Assembly (NCBI GenBank): GCA_964516135.1
Contig: CAZEWN010000001.1
Location: 186,001 to 250,000 of the forward strand
Length of the DNA: 64,000 nucleotides
Source: 34-65-8 sp964516135
Lineage (GTDB): Bacteria > Pseudomonadota > Alphaproteobacteria > Sphingomonadales > Sphingomonadaceae
Reading direction: 5' to 3'
The notes under the pieces were generated by a model that made no database searches, was not told the origin of the DNA, and worked only from the letters and a program-made list of their open reading frames with translations. How positions within the stretch are numbered: the first letter of the stretch is position 1; every line of letters begins with the position of its first letter. Below are positions 9,205 to 17,387 of the stretch, piece after piece. The position numbers and the translations under genes were made by a program.

Positions 9205-9236
9205 AAACGAAAAAGGGCGGCCTCGAAAGGCCGCCC
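9205..9236 (-). terminator. Rho-independent terminator of rplM-rpsI
   Basis: Perfect 9-bp stem GGGCGGCCT (9215-9223) / AGGCCGCCC (9228-9236) with a CGAA tetraloop. On the minus strand it is followed by a run of five T. It lies about 30 bp after the rpsI stop codon. Confidence 0.9.
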
Positions 9237-9266
9237 CGTTTCGTTGCGCCAATCCGGCGAAGCGAC

Positions 9267-9782
9267 TTAGCGCTTCGAGAACTGGAAGCTGCGGCGGGCC
9301 TTGGCGCGGCCGTACTTCTTGCGCTCCACGACGCGGCTGTCGCGGGTGAGGAAGCCGGCGGCCTTGACCGTCGAACGCAGCGCGGGCTCGTACTTCGAGA
9401 GCGCCTGCGAGATGCCGTGCTTGACCGCGCCAGCCTGGCCGGAGAGACCGCCGCCCTTCACGGTGGCGACGACATCGTACTGGCCCTCGCGCTCGGTGAT
9501 CGCAAACGGCTGATTGATGATCAGGCGCAGCGTCGGGCGCGCGAAGTACACTTCCTGGTCGCGGCCATTGACGGTGACCTTGCCGGTGCCGGGCTTGACC
9601 CAGACGCGGGCAACCGCGTCCTTGCGGCGGCCGGTGGCGTAGGCGCGGCCCTGCTTGTCGAGCTCCTGCTCGCGCAGCGGGGCGGTGTTGGCAGCCACGA
9701 CGGCCGCATCGGATTCAGGCGCGTCGCCCGCAATCTGGTTCAGGTCCGACAGGTCGGACACGGTGTTCTTTTCGTCAACCAT
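9267..9782 (-). CDS. rpsI: 30S ribosomal protein S9
   Basis: 171 aa. The C-terminal 130 residues are classic S9: GRAYATGRRKDAVARVWVKP, the NQPF and GGGLSGQAGAVKHGI blocks, and the basic tail KKYGRAKARRSFQFSKR that reaches the P-site tRNA. The first 40 residues are an acidic, low-complexity extension (MVDEKNTVSDLSDLNQ onward) found in sphingomonad S9 and absent from E. coli. The ATG at 9782 overlaps the rplM stop; a GTG one codon upstream (9785) is an alternative. A strong terminator follows. Assembly protein of the 30S head. Confidence 0.97.
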   Translation of the reverse strand: MVDEKNTVSDLSDLNQIAGDAPESDAAVVAANTAPLREQELDKQGRAYATGRRKDAVARVWVKPGTGKVTVNGRDQEVYFARPTLRLIINQPFAITEREGQYDVVATVKGGGLSGQAGAVKHGISQALSKYEPALRSTVKAAGFLTRDSRVVERKKYGRAKARRSFQFSKR

Positions 9783-10261
9783 CACGCGGTCGCCTTGTTC
9801 TTGCGGTTCATGGAGGCAACGTCGAGTACCTCGGGCTGCTGCCCGTCGTGCGGATGCTCGGTGCCGGAATAGAGGTGCAGCGCCTTCATCTGGGCGCGGC
9901 CCAGCGGACCGCGCGGAATCATCCGTTCGACCGCCTTTTCGAGCACACGCTCGGGAAACCGGCCTTCCAGCACCTTGGCGGGCGTCGTTTCCTTGATGCC
10001 ACCGGGATGGCCGGTGTGCTTGTAATAGACCTTGTCGGTCATCTTGCGGCCGGTGAAACGCACCTTGCCAGCGTTAAGCACGATCACGTGGTCACCGCAG
10101 TCGACGTGCGGGGTGTAGCTCGGCTTGTGCTTGCCGCGCAGGATGTTGGCGACGATCGCGGCGAGGCGGCCGACAACCAGGCCATCGGCATCGATCACGT
10201 GCCACTTCTTTTCGACCTCGGCCGGCTTGATCGACCGGGTCACCTTGCTGAGCGCCTTCAT
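9782..10261 (-). CDS. rplM: 50S ribosomal protein L13
   Basis: 159 aa. L13 hallmarks are KKWHVIDADGLVVGRLAA, the ILRGKHKP block, HVDCGDHVIVLNA, KVYYKHTGHPGG and the AVERMIPRGPLGRAQ motif. It is an early-assembly protein of the large subunit. It heads the conserved rplM-rpsI operon, whose two genes overlap at the stop/start. Translation is taken from the ATG at 10261; the longer open frame upstream is non-conserved and includes the leader. In E. coli L13 autoregulates through its leader; the 137 bp upstream may do the same but I see no clear structure. Confidence 0.97.
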   Translation of the reverse strand: MKALSKVTRSIKPAEVEKKWHVIDADGLVVGRLAAIVANILRGKHKPSYTPHVDCGDHVIVLNAGKVRFTGRKMTDKVYYKHTGHPGGIKETTPAKVLEGRFPERVLEKAVERMIPRGPLGRAQMKALHLYSGTEHPHDGQQPEVLDVASMNRKNKATA

Positions 10262-10398
10262 GGGCTTGGTACCTTGTTGACGAAAATAGATCCGCGCGCA
10301 CCGATTCGACTGGCGGCGCTGCGAGCGGGGCATTTGTCGTTCGGGAAGGCGCAAGTCAAGCAAATCCGCGCCTTTCCGTGGAGGTAAAATAATACCTT

Positions 10399-10716
10399 CT
10401 ATGTTTGTACGGTTTCAGAGGCGAGCCAGGCGGTGGTGCCCGCACCCGCCGAATCGCAACGCCAGCCGAACACGGCGGGTGTGTCGTAGGGATGAAGTTC
10501 CTCAATCCGCGACACCGCCTGTGCGAGCACGCGCGCGTCGGTCTTGAACAGGACGCCGCATTCGGCGCCCGCGCCACGCTCGCCGTCCCAGCGGAACAGC
10601 GCGGTCATCCCGTCGAACAGGTTGGCGCAGGCGATCAGTTTCTCGTCGAGCAATTGACCTGCGACGCGCTCGGCGGCCGCGCGGTCGGGGAAGGGGCACC
10701 AGACGAGCGCGCTCAT
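10399..10716 (-). CDS. cutA: Divalent-cation tolerance protein CutA
   Basis: 105 aa, the usual CutA length. It shows the family core: ALVWCPFPDRAAAERVAGQL (trimeric ferredoxin-like fold), EKLIACANLF, ALFRWDGE, ECGVLFKTDA and the C-terminal RIEELHPYDTPAVFGW. The E-LHPY-P block is the most conserved part of the family. CutA is a small trimeric cytoplasmic protein linked genetically to copper tolerance in E. coli, with an unclear biochemical role. The ATG at 10716 overlaps the ctaA stop (ATGA), so it is translated from the ctaA message. Confidence 0.93.
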   Translation of the reverse strand: MSALVWCPFPDRAAAERVAGQLLDEKLIACANLFDGMTALFRWDGERGAGAECGVLFKTDARVLAQAVSRIEELHPYDTPAVFGWRCDSAGAGTTAWLASETVQT

Positions 10717-11789
10717 CGCGCCGCGCGCGCCTGCGCGCCCGCTGCCCTGTCTTGGCCGAGCAGGTGGAATCCCCACGCCGTCACCGCTACCAGCACCGCG
10801 CCCACCGCCTGGTGGGCGACTCCCAACCATAGCGCCACTCCGGTCCAGACGGTCGCCACGCCGAGGACGATCTGGATTCCGAATGCGGAATGGATCGCGA
10901 TCGAGGCGTGCCGGGCGCGCGGCTTCACCTTGCGCGCCAGCACCACCAGCGCCGCGACCGCGACGAAGGCGAACCAGCGGTGCAGGAAGTGCAGCAAGAA
11001 GGGATCGTGCGTGACCGCCCAACCCAGCCCGCGCGTGCTGTCCCATTCGGGCACCAAGCGCCCCTGCATCAGCGGCCAGGTATCGGAAACAAGACCCGCA
11101 TTGAGCCCCGCGACCCAGGCGCCGAGCAACAACTGGATGAACAATATCGCCCCGACCCAGCTCGCGGTGCCAGTCCAGCGTGCCGGGCGCGCGGCGGGGT
11201 CGCGCGCGAGCGACCTTAGGTCGAGCGCGGTCCACACCAGCCCCGCCAGCGTGAACAAAGCGGTCAGCAAATGGATCGAGAGCCAGAAGTGCGAGACGTC
11301 GGTCATCTCGCCCGACAGGCCGGAGCGAACCATGAACCACCCGAACGCCCCCTGCAGCCCGCCGAGCAACAGCAGCGCGACGAGGCGCGGCTTGTATCCG
11401 GCGGGTATGGCGCGTTTGATCCAAAACCACGCCAGCGGCAGCGCAAAGGCCAGCCCGAGCAGCCGTCCCAAAAGGCGGTGGAACCATTCCCAGAAGAAAA
11501 TGAACTTGAAATCCGCCAGCGTCATCCCGGCGGGGCCGGCTTCATAGATGTATTCGGGGGTCGCGCGATACAAATCGTAGGCACGCTGCCATTCGCGTTC
11601 ACCGATAGGCGGGATCGTGCCGGTGATCGGCTGCCATTGGGTGATCGAAAGACCGGATTCCGTCAACCGCGTGATGCCTCCCACCACGACCATCACGAAC
11701 ACCATCGCCGCAATGGCGAACAGCCAGTTGGCCAAGGCGGTCGGGCGGGCGATGTCGGCGTGGGCGGGGGGATCGGCTAGGGCGGCCAT
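10713..11789 (-). CDS. ctaA: Heme A synthase (Cox15/CtaA type)
   Basis: 358-aa inner-membrane protein with eight predicted transmembrane helices. It oxidises the C8 methyl of heme O to the formyl of heme A for aa3-type cytochrome oxidases. Family signatures are VVVGGITRLTESGLSITQW at the first helix, FWEWFHRLLGRLLG, SHFWLSIHLLTALF, VAGLNAGLVSDTWPLM, LLHFLHRWFA and VAHQAVGAVL. The His in the EWFHR, IHLL, HFLHR and VAHQ blocks are the expected heme ligands. This is the Cox15-like class of alphaproteobacteria and mitochondria. The start at ATG 11789 (MAALADPPAHADIARP) precedes the first helix by about 20 residues. It is followed directly by cutA. Confidence 0.95.
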   Translation of the reverse strand: MAALADPPAHADIARPTALANWLFAIAAMVFVMVVVGGITRLTESGLSITQWQPITGTIPPIGEREWQRAYDLYRATPEYIYEAGPAGMTLADFKFIFFWEWFHRLLGRLLGLAFALPLAWFWIKRAIPAGYKPRLVALLLLGGLQGAFGWFMVRSGLSGEMTDVSHFWLSIHLLTALFTLAGLVWTALDLRSLARDPAARPARWTGTASWVGAILFIQLLLGAWVAGLNAGLVSDTWPLMQGRLVPEWDSTRGLGWAVTHDPFLLHFLHRWFAFVAVAALVVLARKVKPRARHASIAIHSAFGIQIVLGVATVWTGVALWLGVAHQAVGAVLVAVTAWGFHLLGQDRAAGAQARAAR

Positions 11790-11905
11790 GCGCGGCTCCG
11801 TGCCTACGGCCTGACGCGCGCGCAAGTGCGAAAATTGCATGCCGTGATGCGCGCCGCCACTTGCGGCAGGATACATTATCACATACATGCCCCGCCGTGA
11901 GCAAG

Positions 11906-12268
11906 ATGCACCTCTCGATTCGCCAGCGGTTCGACCGCGTCGGTGTGGTGCTGTCGGGCCTCTGCCTGGTGCATTGCCTCGCAAGCATTGCGATACTCGC
12001 CGCGTTCGGTTTTGGCGGTGAATTGCTGGCCCCTGAATTTCACAAGTGGGGGCTCGCGGTCGCGTTGATCGTGGCCGCCGTGGCGATTGGCTGGGGCGCG
12101 ATCGAGCATCGCCGCGCGGGCCCATTCGTCGTGGCGATGACGGGCCTCACTTTCATGGGCGGCGCGCTGGCGGCACCGCATGGATTTTTCGAGGCGGTGC
12201 TGACGATCATCGGCGTGGTGTTGGTGTCGATCGGGCACATCGTCAACATGCGCTGTTCCAGGGCCTAG
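11906..12268 (+). CDS. MerC domain-containing membrane protein
   Basis: 120-aa protein with four predicted transmembrane helices. The MerC-type motif LCLVHCLASIAIL lies in the first helix, where a His-Cys pair faces the membrane; a second Cys is near the C-terminus (NMRCSRA). MerC proteins were defined as mercury transporters, but stand-alone chromosomal copies without other mer genes, as here, have no proven substrate. No merR, merA or merT is nearby. An in-frame GTG at 11897 is an alternative start that adds three residues. It is divergent from ctaA. Confidence 0.8.
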   Translation: MHLSIRQRFDRVGVVLSGLCLVHCLASIAILAAFGFGGELLAPEFHKWGLAVALIVAAVAIGWGAIEHRRAGPFVVAMTGLTFMGGALAAPHGFFEAVLTIIGVVLVSIGHIVNMRCSRA

Positions 12269-12315
12269 CTTTCCCGCGCTTGCGCTGACCGGCCCGGGCG
12301 CTATCTGCCCAATCC

Positions 12316-13302
12316 ATGGCCATCACGCTTACTGTCAACGGCGAGCCCCGCCGCACCGACGCCGCCACTGTCGCCGCACTTGCCGCCGAGCTCGGTCTCG
12401 CGCCCGAGAAGGTCGCGGTGGAGCGCAACGGCATGATCGTCCCGCGCTCGACGCTAGGCGAAGTCGCACTCACGGACGGCGACGTGCTCGAGATTGTGCA
12501 TTTCGTTGGTGGCGGCGACCATGCCGCGCCGGTCGACGATACCTGGACCGTCGCCGGCCGCACGTTCCGCTCCCGGCTGATTGTCGGCACCGGCAAATAC
12601 GCCGATTTCGCCCAGAACGCCGCCGCGCTGACGGCATCGGGGGCGGAAATCGTCACCGTGGCGGTGCGGCGGGTCAACGTGAGCGATCCCACGGCGCCGA
12701 TGCTGACCGACTTCATCGATCCGAAAAAGGTCACCTATCTGCCCAATACCGCCGGGTGCTTCACCGCCGACGAGGCGATCCGCACGCTGCGGCTGGCGCG
12801 CGAGGCGGGCGGCTGGGATCTGGTGAAGCTGGAGGTGCTGGGCGAGGCGCGCACGCTCTACCCCGACATGCGCGAGACACTGAAGGCGACCGAGGTGCTG
12901 GCCAGCGAGGGGTTTCACCCGATGGTCTATTGCGTCGACGATCCAATCGCGGCGAAGCAGCTTGAGGATGCGGGCGCGGTCGCGGTCATGCCGCTGGGCG
13001 CGCCGATCGGCTCGGGCCTGGGTATCCAGAATCGCGTCACCATCCGCCTGATCGTCGAAGGGGCCAGCGTTCCGGTGCTGGTCGACGCGGGCGTCGGCAC
13101 GGCAAGCGATGCCGCGGTGGCGATGGAGCTGGGCTGCGACGGGGTGCTGATGAACACTGCCATCGCCGAGGCGAGGGATCCCATCCGCATGGCCCAGGCG
13201 ATGAAGCTGGCGGTCGAGGCTGGGCGACACGCCTATCTGTCGGGCCGCATGGCTACGCGCAAATACGCCGACCCCTCCAGCCCGCTCGCAGGCCTCATCT
13301 GA
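12316..13302 (+). CDS. thiG: Fused sulfur-carrier ThiS / thiazole synthase ThiG
   Basis: 328-aa fusion. Residues 1-67 are a ThiS-like ubiquitin fold (ITLTVNGEPR, ending VHFVGGGDHA). Residues 75-328 are ThiG, which condenses 1-deoxyxylulose-5-phosphate, dehydroglycine and sulfur into the thiazole of thiamine. ThiG motifs are RLIVGTGKY, VTVAVRRVN, LPNTAGC, WDLVKLEVLGE with the Schiff-base Lys at 171, VMPLGAPIGSGLG, VDAGVGTASDAA and GVLMNTAIA. The ThiS Gly-Gly, which must end the chain to be thiocarboxylated, is internal here, so the fused domain may need cleavage or be non-catalytic. No other thi gene or TPP riboswitch is adjacent. It begins only 47 bp after the MerC-like gene. Confidence 0.93.
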   Translation: MAITLTVNGEPRRTDAATVAALAAELGLAPEKVAVERNGMIVPRSTLGEVALTDGDVLEIVHFVGGGDHAAPVDDTWTVAGRTFRSRLIVGTGKYADFAQNAAALTASGAEIVTVAVRRVNVSDPTAPMLTDFIDPKKVTYLPNTAGCFTADEAIRTLRLAREAGGWDLVKLEVLGEARTLYPDMRETLKATEVLASEGFHPMVYCVDDPIAAKQLEDAGAVAVMPLGAPIGSGLGIQNRVTIRLIVEGASVPVLVDAGVGTASDAAVAMELGCDGVLMNTAIAEARDPIRMAQAMKLAVEAGRHAYLSGRMATRKYADPSSPLAGLI

Positions 13303-13438
13303 TCCGCCGAGAGCCGTGACCACGGTTTCGCCGGAACGAAAAGGCCGCCCAAACGCTTGATTTGACAAGTCGCCTGTGGCGACGGTCCGCCCGGCGAAAC
13401 GCGCCGCGCGGCGATAATCGTTAATCAGGAGAATCACG

Positions 13439-13621
13439 ATGGGCGAACTCACCGACAAGGCGAAGGGCATTGCAAACGAAGCCGCCGGGAAGGCCAAACA
13501 GGCCGGCGGCCGCGCAACCAACGACGCGGACCTTCACGCGCGTGGTGTCGCGCAGGAGCGCAAGGGCGAAGCGCAGAACCTTAAGGGCAAGGTCAAGGGT
13601 GCGCTCGGCGACAAGGTCTAA
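13439..13621 (+). CDS. CsbD family stress-response protein
   Basis: 60-aa, highly charged, Cys-free protein rich in Lys, Ala and Gly. It matches the CsbD family repeat pattern (GELTDKAKGIANEAAGKAKQ and ERKGEAQNLKGKVKGALGD). CsbD-like proteins are small, hydrophilic and typically induced by the general stress response (EcfG in alphaproteobacteria). The ribosome binding site is AGGAGAATCACG just before the ATG at 13439. It is monocistronic, with a strong terminator 27 bp downstream. Biochemical role unknown. Confidence 0.9.
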   Translation: MGELTDKAKGIANEAAGKAKQAGGRATNDADLHARGVAQERKGEAQNLKGKVKGALGDKV

Positions 13622-13648
13622 TCAAGCACAACGACCTACCCAGCAAAG

Positions 13649-13676
13649 GGGCCGCGAGCGATCGCGGCCCTATTTG
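13649..13676 (+). terminator. Rho-independent terminator after csbD-like gene
   Basis: Perfect 8-bp stem GGGCCGCG (13649-13656) / CGCGGCCC (13663-13670) with a six-base loop, followed by TATTT. It is placed 27 bp after the stop codon. Confidence 0.8.
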
Positions 13677-13761
13677 CGTGGCGTTGGCTAACCAGCCCCG
13701 ATGGTTACCGCTTCTTAACCACGCGGTGGGATAGTGGCGGGGTTACAGGGGGCCTCTTGCC

Positions 13762-14289
13762 ATGCCGACCACGGGAACCGCGTCGCTGACGATTGCCGAA
13801 ATGCGCGAGTTTGCCAGTTTCTCGCCGGCCGAGCAGCGCTATATACGGCGCAGTCTCGACATCGGGCTGGGGCGGCAGGACGCATTCAAGCTGTGGGCGC
13901 GCGACGCGCAGGAAAACGCCGCGATCCGCAGCCAGTATGTCGCCTATCAGGAACTCAAGATCCTGCGCTGTTCAATCCCGAGCGAAAGTGGTCTCGAAAC
14001 CGTGGAACCTTTCATCGGCAAGCTGACCCGCGTGGCGGCGTTCGATCTCGCCCAGGAACGGATCGAGTGCTTTTCCGCCTTCCGCTTTCTGTACGAACGG
14101 CTGATCGGCGCCGATGTCCGACCGTGGCTTCCGAGCGCTTTCTGCGCCGCCGCCGCTTTGCCGCAAATCCGGCCCAGCCGCCGCAAAATGCTGCTCCAGT
14201 CATTGAGCGAAGCGGCGGCGACCGCGCCGGGCTGGTCCGACCGCGCGCCCAGCTTCTTCCCCGAATACATCGAGCGCGAAGTCGCCTGA
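13762..14289 (+). CDS. Hypothetical protein, unrecognised family
   Basis: 175-aa soluble protein (MPTTGTASLTIAEMREFASF onward). I see no signal peptide, membrane segment or known catalytic motif. The N-terminal part (SPAEQRYIRRSLDIGLGRQDAFKLWARDAQ) is helical, amphipathic and reminiscent of a small regulatory or terminase-small-subunit-like HTH region, but this is not strong enough to assign. It is preferred over the overlapping frame at 13734-14303 because its composition is balanced and the other frame is Arg/Ala/Gly-rich, as shadow frames in GC-rich DNA are. It sits 52 bp upstream of the antiporter gene on the same strand. Confidence 0.65.
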   Translation: MPTTGTASLTIAEMREFASFSPAEQRYIRRSLDIGLGRQDAFKLWARDAQENAAIRSQYVAYQELKILRCSIPSESGLETVEPFIGKLTRVAAFDLAQERIECFSAFRFLYERLIGADVRPWLPSAFCAAAALPQIRPSRRKMLLQSLSEAAATAPGWSDRAPSFFPEYIEREVA

Positions 14290-14341
14290 CCGCTACAGCC
14301 TAGGGGTTTGCCTCGCTGGTACAAGCGGCTAGCACTGGCGC

Positions 14342-15451
14342 ATGAACGCCAGCGAGCCACCCGAAGCACCCGTCCCGTTTCCTTTCGGCCTGGCCCGCTG
14401 GGCAGTCGCGGCCCCATTCCTGGCGGTGGCGGGGATCGCCGCGGGCAAACCCGAAAGCCTTGCGTTGGCCTTGTTTGTCGGAGTGCTGCTGGGCGCGGCA
14501 ATCATGGCCGCGGTCTATCATGCCGAGGTGCTGGCACATTACCTGGGCGAACCATTCGGCACCCTGGTGCTCGCAGTCGCAGTCACCGTTATCGAAGTTT
14601 CCCTGATTGTTTCGATCATGCTTGGGGACGGCGGACAGTCGCAAACCCTGGCGCGCGACACACTCATGGCGGCGATCATGATCACGATCAACGGCATCGT
14701 CGGGATATGCTTGCTTGCCGGGGGGCGCAGGCATCATGAGCAGGCCTATACCCAATCGGGCGTGAGCGCGGGGCTGGCCATGCTGGCGACGCTGGCGGTG
14801 CTCGTGCTGGTCCTGCCCAACTACACCACCAGCGCCCGCGGCGCGTTCTATTCCGACCAGCAATTGATCTATGTCGCGGTGATATCCTTGATTGTTTACG
14901 GCACCTTCGTGCTCGCGCAGACCATCCGGCACCGCGATCATTTCCTCTATCAGATCGAAGATGCCGACGATCACGCGCACGAGGCTCCGGTGACGCGGAC
15001 CAAGGCAGTGGGCGGTGCGATGATGCTGCTGGTGGCACTGGTCGGCGTGGTTCTGCTGGCCAAGAACCTGTCGCCGGTGATCGAGGAAGGGGTGGCCGCG
15101 ATCGGTGCCCCTCAGGCGCTGGTCGGAATCATCATCGCCACGCTGGTGCTCGCGCCCGAAGGCTTCGCCGCGCTCAATGCGGCGCGCGCCAACCGGGTGC
15201 AGACCAGTCTGAACCTGGCGATAGGTTCGGCACTGGCGGCGATCGGTCTGACGATTCCTGCGGTGGCGCTGGTCGCGCTGTTGCTGGGGCTCGACCTCGA
15301 GCTGGGCCTGTCGATGCGCTCGACCGTGCTGCTCGCGCTAACGTTGCTCGTCGCGACTCTGACACTGAGCCGGGGCCGGGTGACGATCGTGCAGGGCGTG
15401 ATTCACTTGGTGATTTTCGTGACCTACCTGTTCACCACGGTGGTGCCGTAA
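14342..15451 (+). CDS. Calcium/sodium:proton antiporter, ChaA type
   Basis: 369-aa inner-membrane protein with about eleven hydrophobic helices arranged as the two inverted halves of the CaCA superfamily. The N-terminal alpha-repeat reads GEPFGTLVLAVAVTVIEVSL and the C-terminal one LVGIIIATLVLAPEGFAALN; the Glu residues in them are the expected cation ligands. A cytoplasmic His/Asp-rich loop (YQIEDADDHAHEAP) lies between the halves. ChaA exchanges Ca2+ or Na+ for protons and helps in alkaline or salt stress. It converges on the acyl-CoA synthetase gene with 7 bp between the stops. Confidence 0.9.
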   Translation: MNASEPPEAPVPFPFGLARWAVAAPFLAVAGIAAGKPESLALALFVGVLLGAAIMAAVYHAEVLAHYLGEPFGTLVLAVAVTVIEVSLIVSIMLGDGGQSQTLARDTLMAAIMITINGIVGICLLAGGRRHHEQAYTQSGVSAGLAMLATLAVLVLVLPNYTTSARGAFYSDQQLIYVAVISLIVYGTFVLAQTIRHRDHFLYQIEDADDHAHEAPVTRTKAVGGAMMLLVALVGVVLLAKNLSPVIEEGVAAIGAPQALVGIIIATLVLAPEGFAALNAARANRVQTSLNLAIGSALAAIGLTIPAVALVALLLGLDLELGLSMRSTVLLALTLLVATLTLSRGRVTIVQGVIHLVIFVTYLFTTVVP

Positions 15452-15458
15452 CGCCGGT

Positions 15459-17279
15459 CTAACCCTTGTAGAGCGCGTCGGTCCGATCTTTGTAGCGGTC
15501 GCGGATTTTGTGGCGGCGAATCTTCATCGAGGGGGTCATCTCCTCGTTCTCGATCGTGAAGGCTTCATCGGCCAAGGCAAACTGGCGGACTTTCTCGATC
15601 ACCGAAAGATCCTGGTTGACGCGGTCAACCGCGGCGCGGACCGCGCTCTTGAAGGCGGGCAGCAGCTGCAGCGCCTTGAGATCGAATTTCTCGCCATTGG
15701 CCTTGGCCCATTCCAGCGCCCACTCGGCATCGGGCACGATCAGCCCGACGACGTAGGGGCGACGATCCCCACTGACCATCGCCTGCGCGATCTCGGGCTG
15801 CAGCGTCAGCATGCCCTCGATCTTCTGCGGGGCGATGTTGTCGCCCTTGTCGTTGACGATCATGTCTTTCTTGCGGTCGGTGATCTTGATCCGCCCGCGT
15901 TCGTCGATGTGGCCTATATCGCCGGTGTGGAGCCAGACCTTGCCGCCCGCATCGGGCTGTAAAGCGCGCTCGGTTTCGGCCTCGTTATGCCAATAGCCAT
16001 GCATCACCAGCTCGCCGTGGACGAGGATTTCGCCGTCCTCCGCGATGCGCACCTCGACGCCGCGCAGCGGCGGGCCGACCGTGTCCATCGCGATCCCCGC
16101 GCGCGGTCGGTTGCAGCTGATCACTGGCCCGGCTTCGGTCTGGCCATAGCCTTGGAGCATGGTCAGCCCCATCGCTTCGAAAAACACGCCGACATCGGGA
16201 TTGAGTGGAGCGCCACCCGAAACCATCGCCTTGATCCGTCCGCCGAACCTCTTGCGGATCTTGGGCCGGAGCGAGCGTTCGAGGATCGCGTCCATCGGCA
16301 GGTCGCGCAGCCGCTTGCGTCCCCCCGCACGATGCGTGCCGATCGCCAGCGCCCGGTCCATCAGGTAATTCGCGACTTTCCCCTGCTTCTCGATCTGGTT
16401 CATGATCCGCTGGCGCAACACTTCGAAGAGTCGGGGGACGACGACCATGATCGTGGGGCGCGTCTCCTCGATATTGCTGGCGAGCTTCTCCAGACCTTCG
16501 GCGTAGTAGATCTGCGCGCCGACCCCGATGGGTAGGTACTGACCGCCGGTATGCTCGTAGGCGTGGCTGAGGGGCAGGAACGACAGGAACCGTTCCTCCT
16601 CGTCGATACCGAAATCGTTGAGCAGCACCTCGGCCGCGCCCGCCACATTGCACAGGATCATGCCGTGATGCTGCAGCACGCCGCGCGGCGCGCCCCCCGT
16701 GCCGCTGGTGTAGATGATGCACGCGGTCCGGTCGCGCTGGATACCGGCGATCCGTGCATCGACTGCCGCGCGCGCGACAGTCGCATCGCCTTCAAGCATG
16801 CCAGACCAGGCATGGCACTGCAGGTTGCCGCCCTGGTACTGGCGAATACCGTCCATCGGGATGACATGCTCGGCCATGCCCGTGCGGAAGATCGCAGGGA
16901 TCAGCGGAACCGAGAGCTTCTCTGTCGAGACGATCACCGCGCGCGCGCCGGAATTGTCGAGGATGTGCGCGTGATCGCGTTCGGTATTGGTGGTGTAGGT
17001 CGGCACAGTCACCAGCCCGGCGGCCATGATCGCCAGGTCGGCGATGCACCACTCCGGCCGGTTCTCGCTGACGAGCATGACCCGGTCGCCTTCGTGGAGG
17101 CCCAGCGCATTGAGGTTTTCGGCAAGCAGGCAGACCTGTCGCGCCGCTTCGGCCCAGCTGATCGTTTGCCAGGTGCCGCCACGCTTCGCACCGAGGAAGG
17201 GCTTGTCGCCGCGCTCGTCGGCGCGTTTCAAGAACAGTTCGACAAGGTTTTTGGCCGAATCAAGGTCGGACAGCTGCAC
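15459..17279 (-). CDS. Long-chain acyl-CoA synthetase (AMP-binding)
   Basis: About 606 aa. Activates fatty acids to acyl-CoA through an acyl-adenylate. Adenylation motifs are IIYTSGTGGAPRGVLQHHG (P-loop-like A3), YGQTEAGPVISCN (A5), WLHTGDIGHIDERGRIKITD (A7) and the hinge RKKDMIVNDKGDNIAP. It resembles the FadD15-type synthetases that do not require a membrane anchor. A GTG at 17279 is favoured as start: it has AGGAG nine bases upstream and the homologous N-terminus (SDLDSAKNLVELFL) follows at once. An ATG at 17357 would add 26 basic, poorly conserved residues. It lies between the antiporter and gamma-glutamyltransferase genes, with no obvious functional link. Confidence 0.9.
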   Translation of the reverse strand: MQLSDLDSAKNLVELFLKRADERGDKPFLGAKRGGTWQTISWAEAARQVCLLAENLNALGLHEGDRVMLVSENRPEWCIADLAIMAAGLVTVPTYTTNTERDHAHILDNSGARAVIVSTEKLSVPLIPAIFRTGMAEHVIPMDGIRQYQGGNLQCHAWSGMLEGDATVARAAVDARIAGIQRDRTACIIYTSGTGGAPRGVLQHHGMILCNVAGAAEVLLNDFGIDEEERFLSFLPLSHAYEHTGGQYLPIGVGAQIYYAEGLEKLASNIEETRPTIMVVVPRLFEVLRQRIMNQIEKQGKVANYLMDRALAIGTHRAGGRKRLRDLPMDAILERSLRPKIRKRFGGRIKAMVSGGAPLNPDVGVFFEAMGLTMLQGYGQTEAGPVISCNRPRAGIAMDTVGPPLRGVEVRIAEDGEILVHGELVMHGYWHNEAETERALQPDAGGKVWLHTGDIGHIDERGRIKITDRKKDMIVNDKGDNIAPQKIEGMLTLQPEIAQAMVSGDRRPYVVGLIVPDAEWALEWAKANGEKFDLKALQLLPAFKSAVRAAVDRVNQDLSVIEKVRQFALADEAFTIENEEMTPSMKIRRHKIRDRYKDRTDALYKG

Positions 17280-17387
17280 TAAGCCTGGCTCCTGCTTCCC
17301 GCTGGTTGCCGCCGCAACCTTGGCCTTGCGTCTAAGCCCGCGTCGCCGCAGCGGCAAGAGGGGTGAGGTCGGCGATGGGGCGGCATG

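Noticed and set aside
9175..9252. N-terminal extension of the spermidine-synthase-like protein
   Set aside because: The extra codons read through the rpsI terminator stem and add no conserved sequence.
12269..12316. TPP riboswitch before the ThiS-ThiG fusion
   Set aside because: Only 47 bp separate it from the preceding gene and no CTGAGA-type thi-box is visible.
13734..14303. Alternative plus-strand frame of 189 codons overlapping 13762-14289
   Set aside because: Arg/Ala/Gly-rich translation without conserved blocks; the other frame has balanced composition and a better start.
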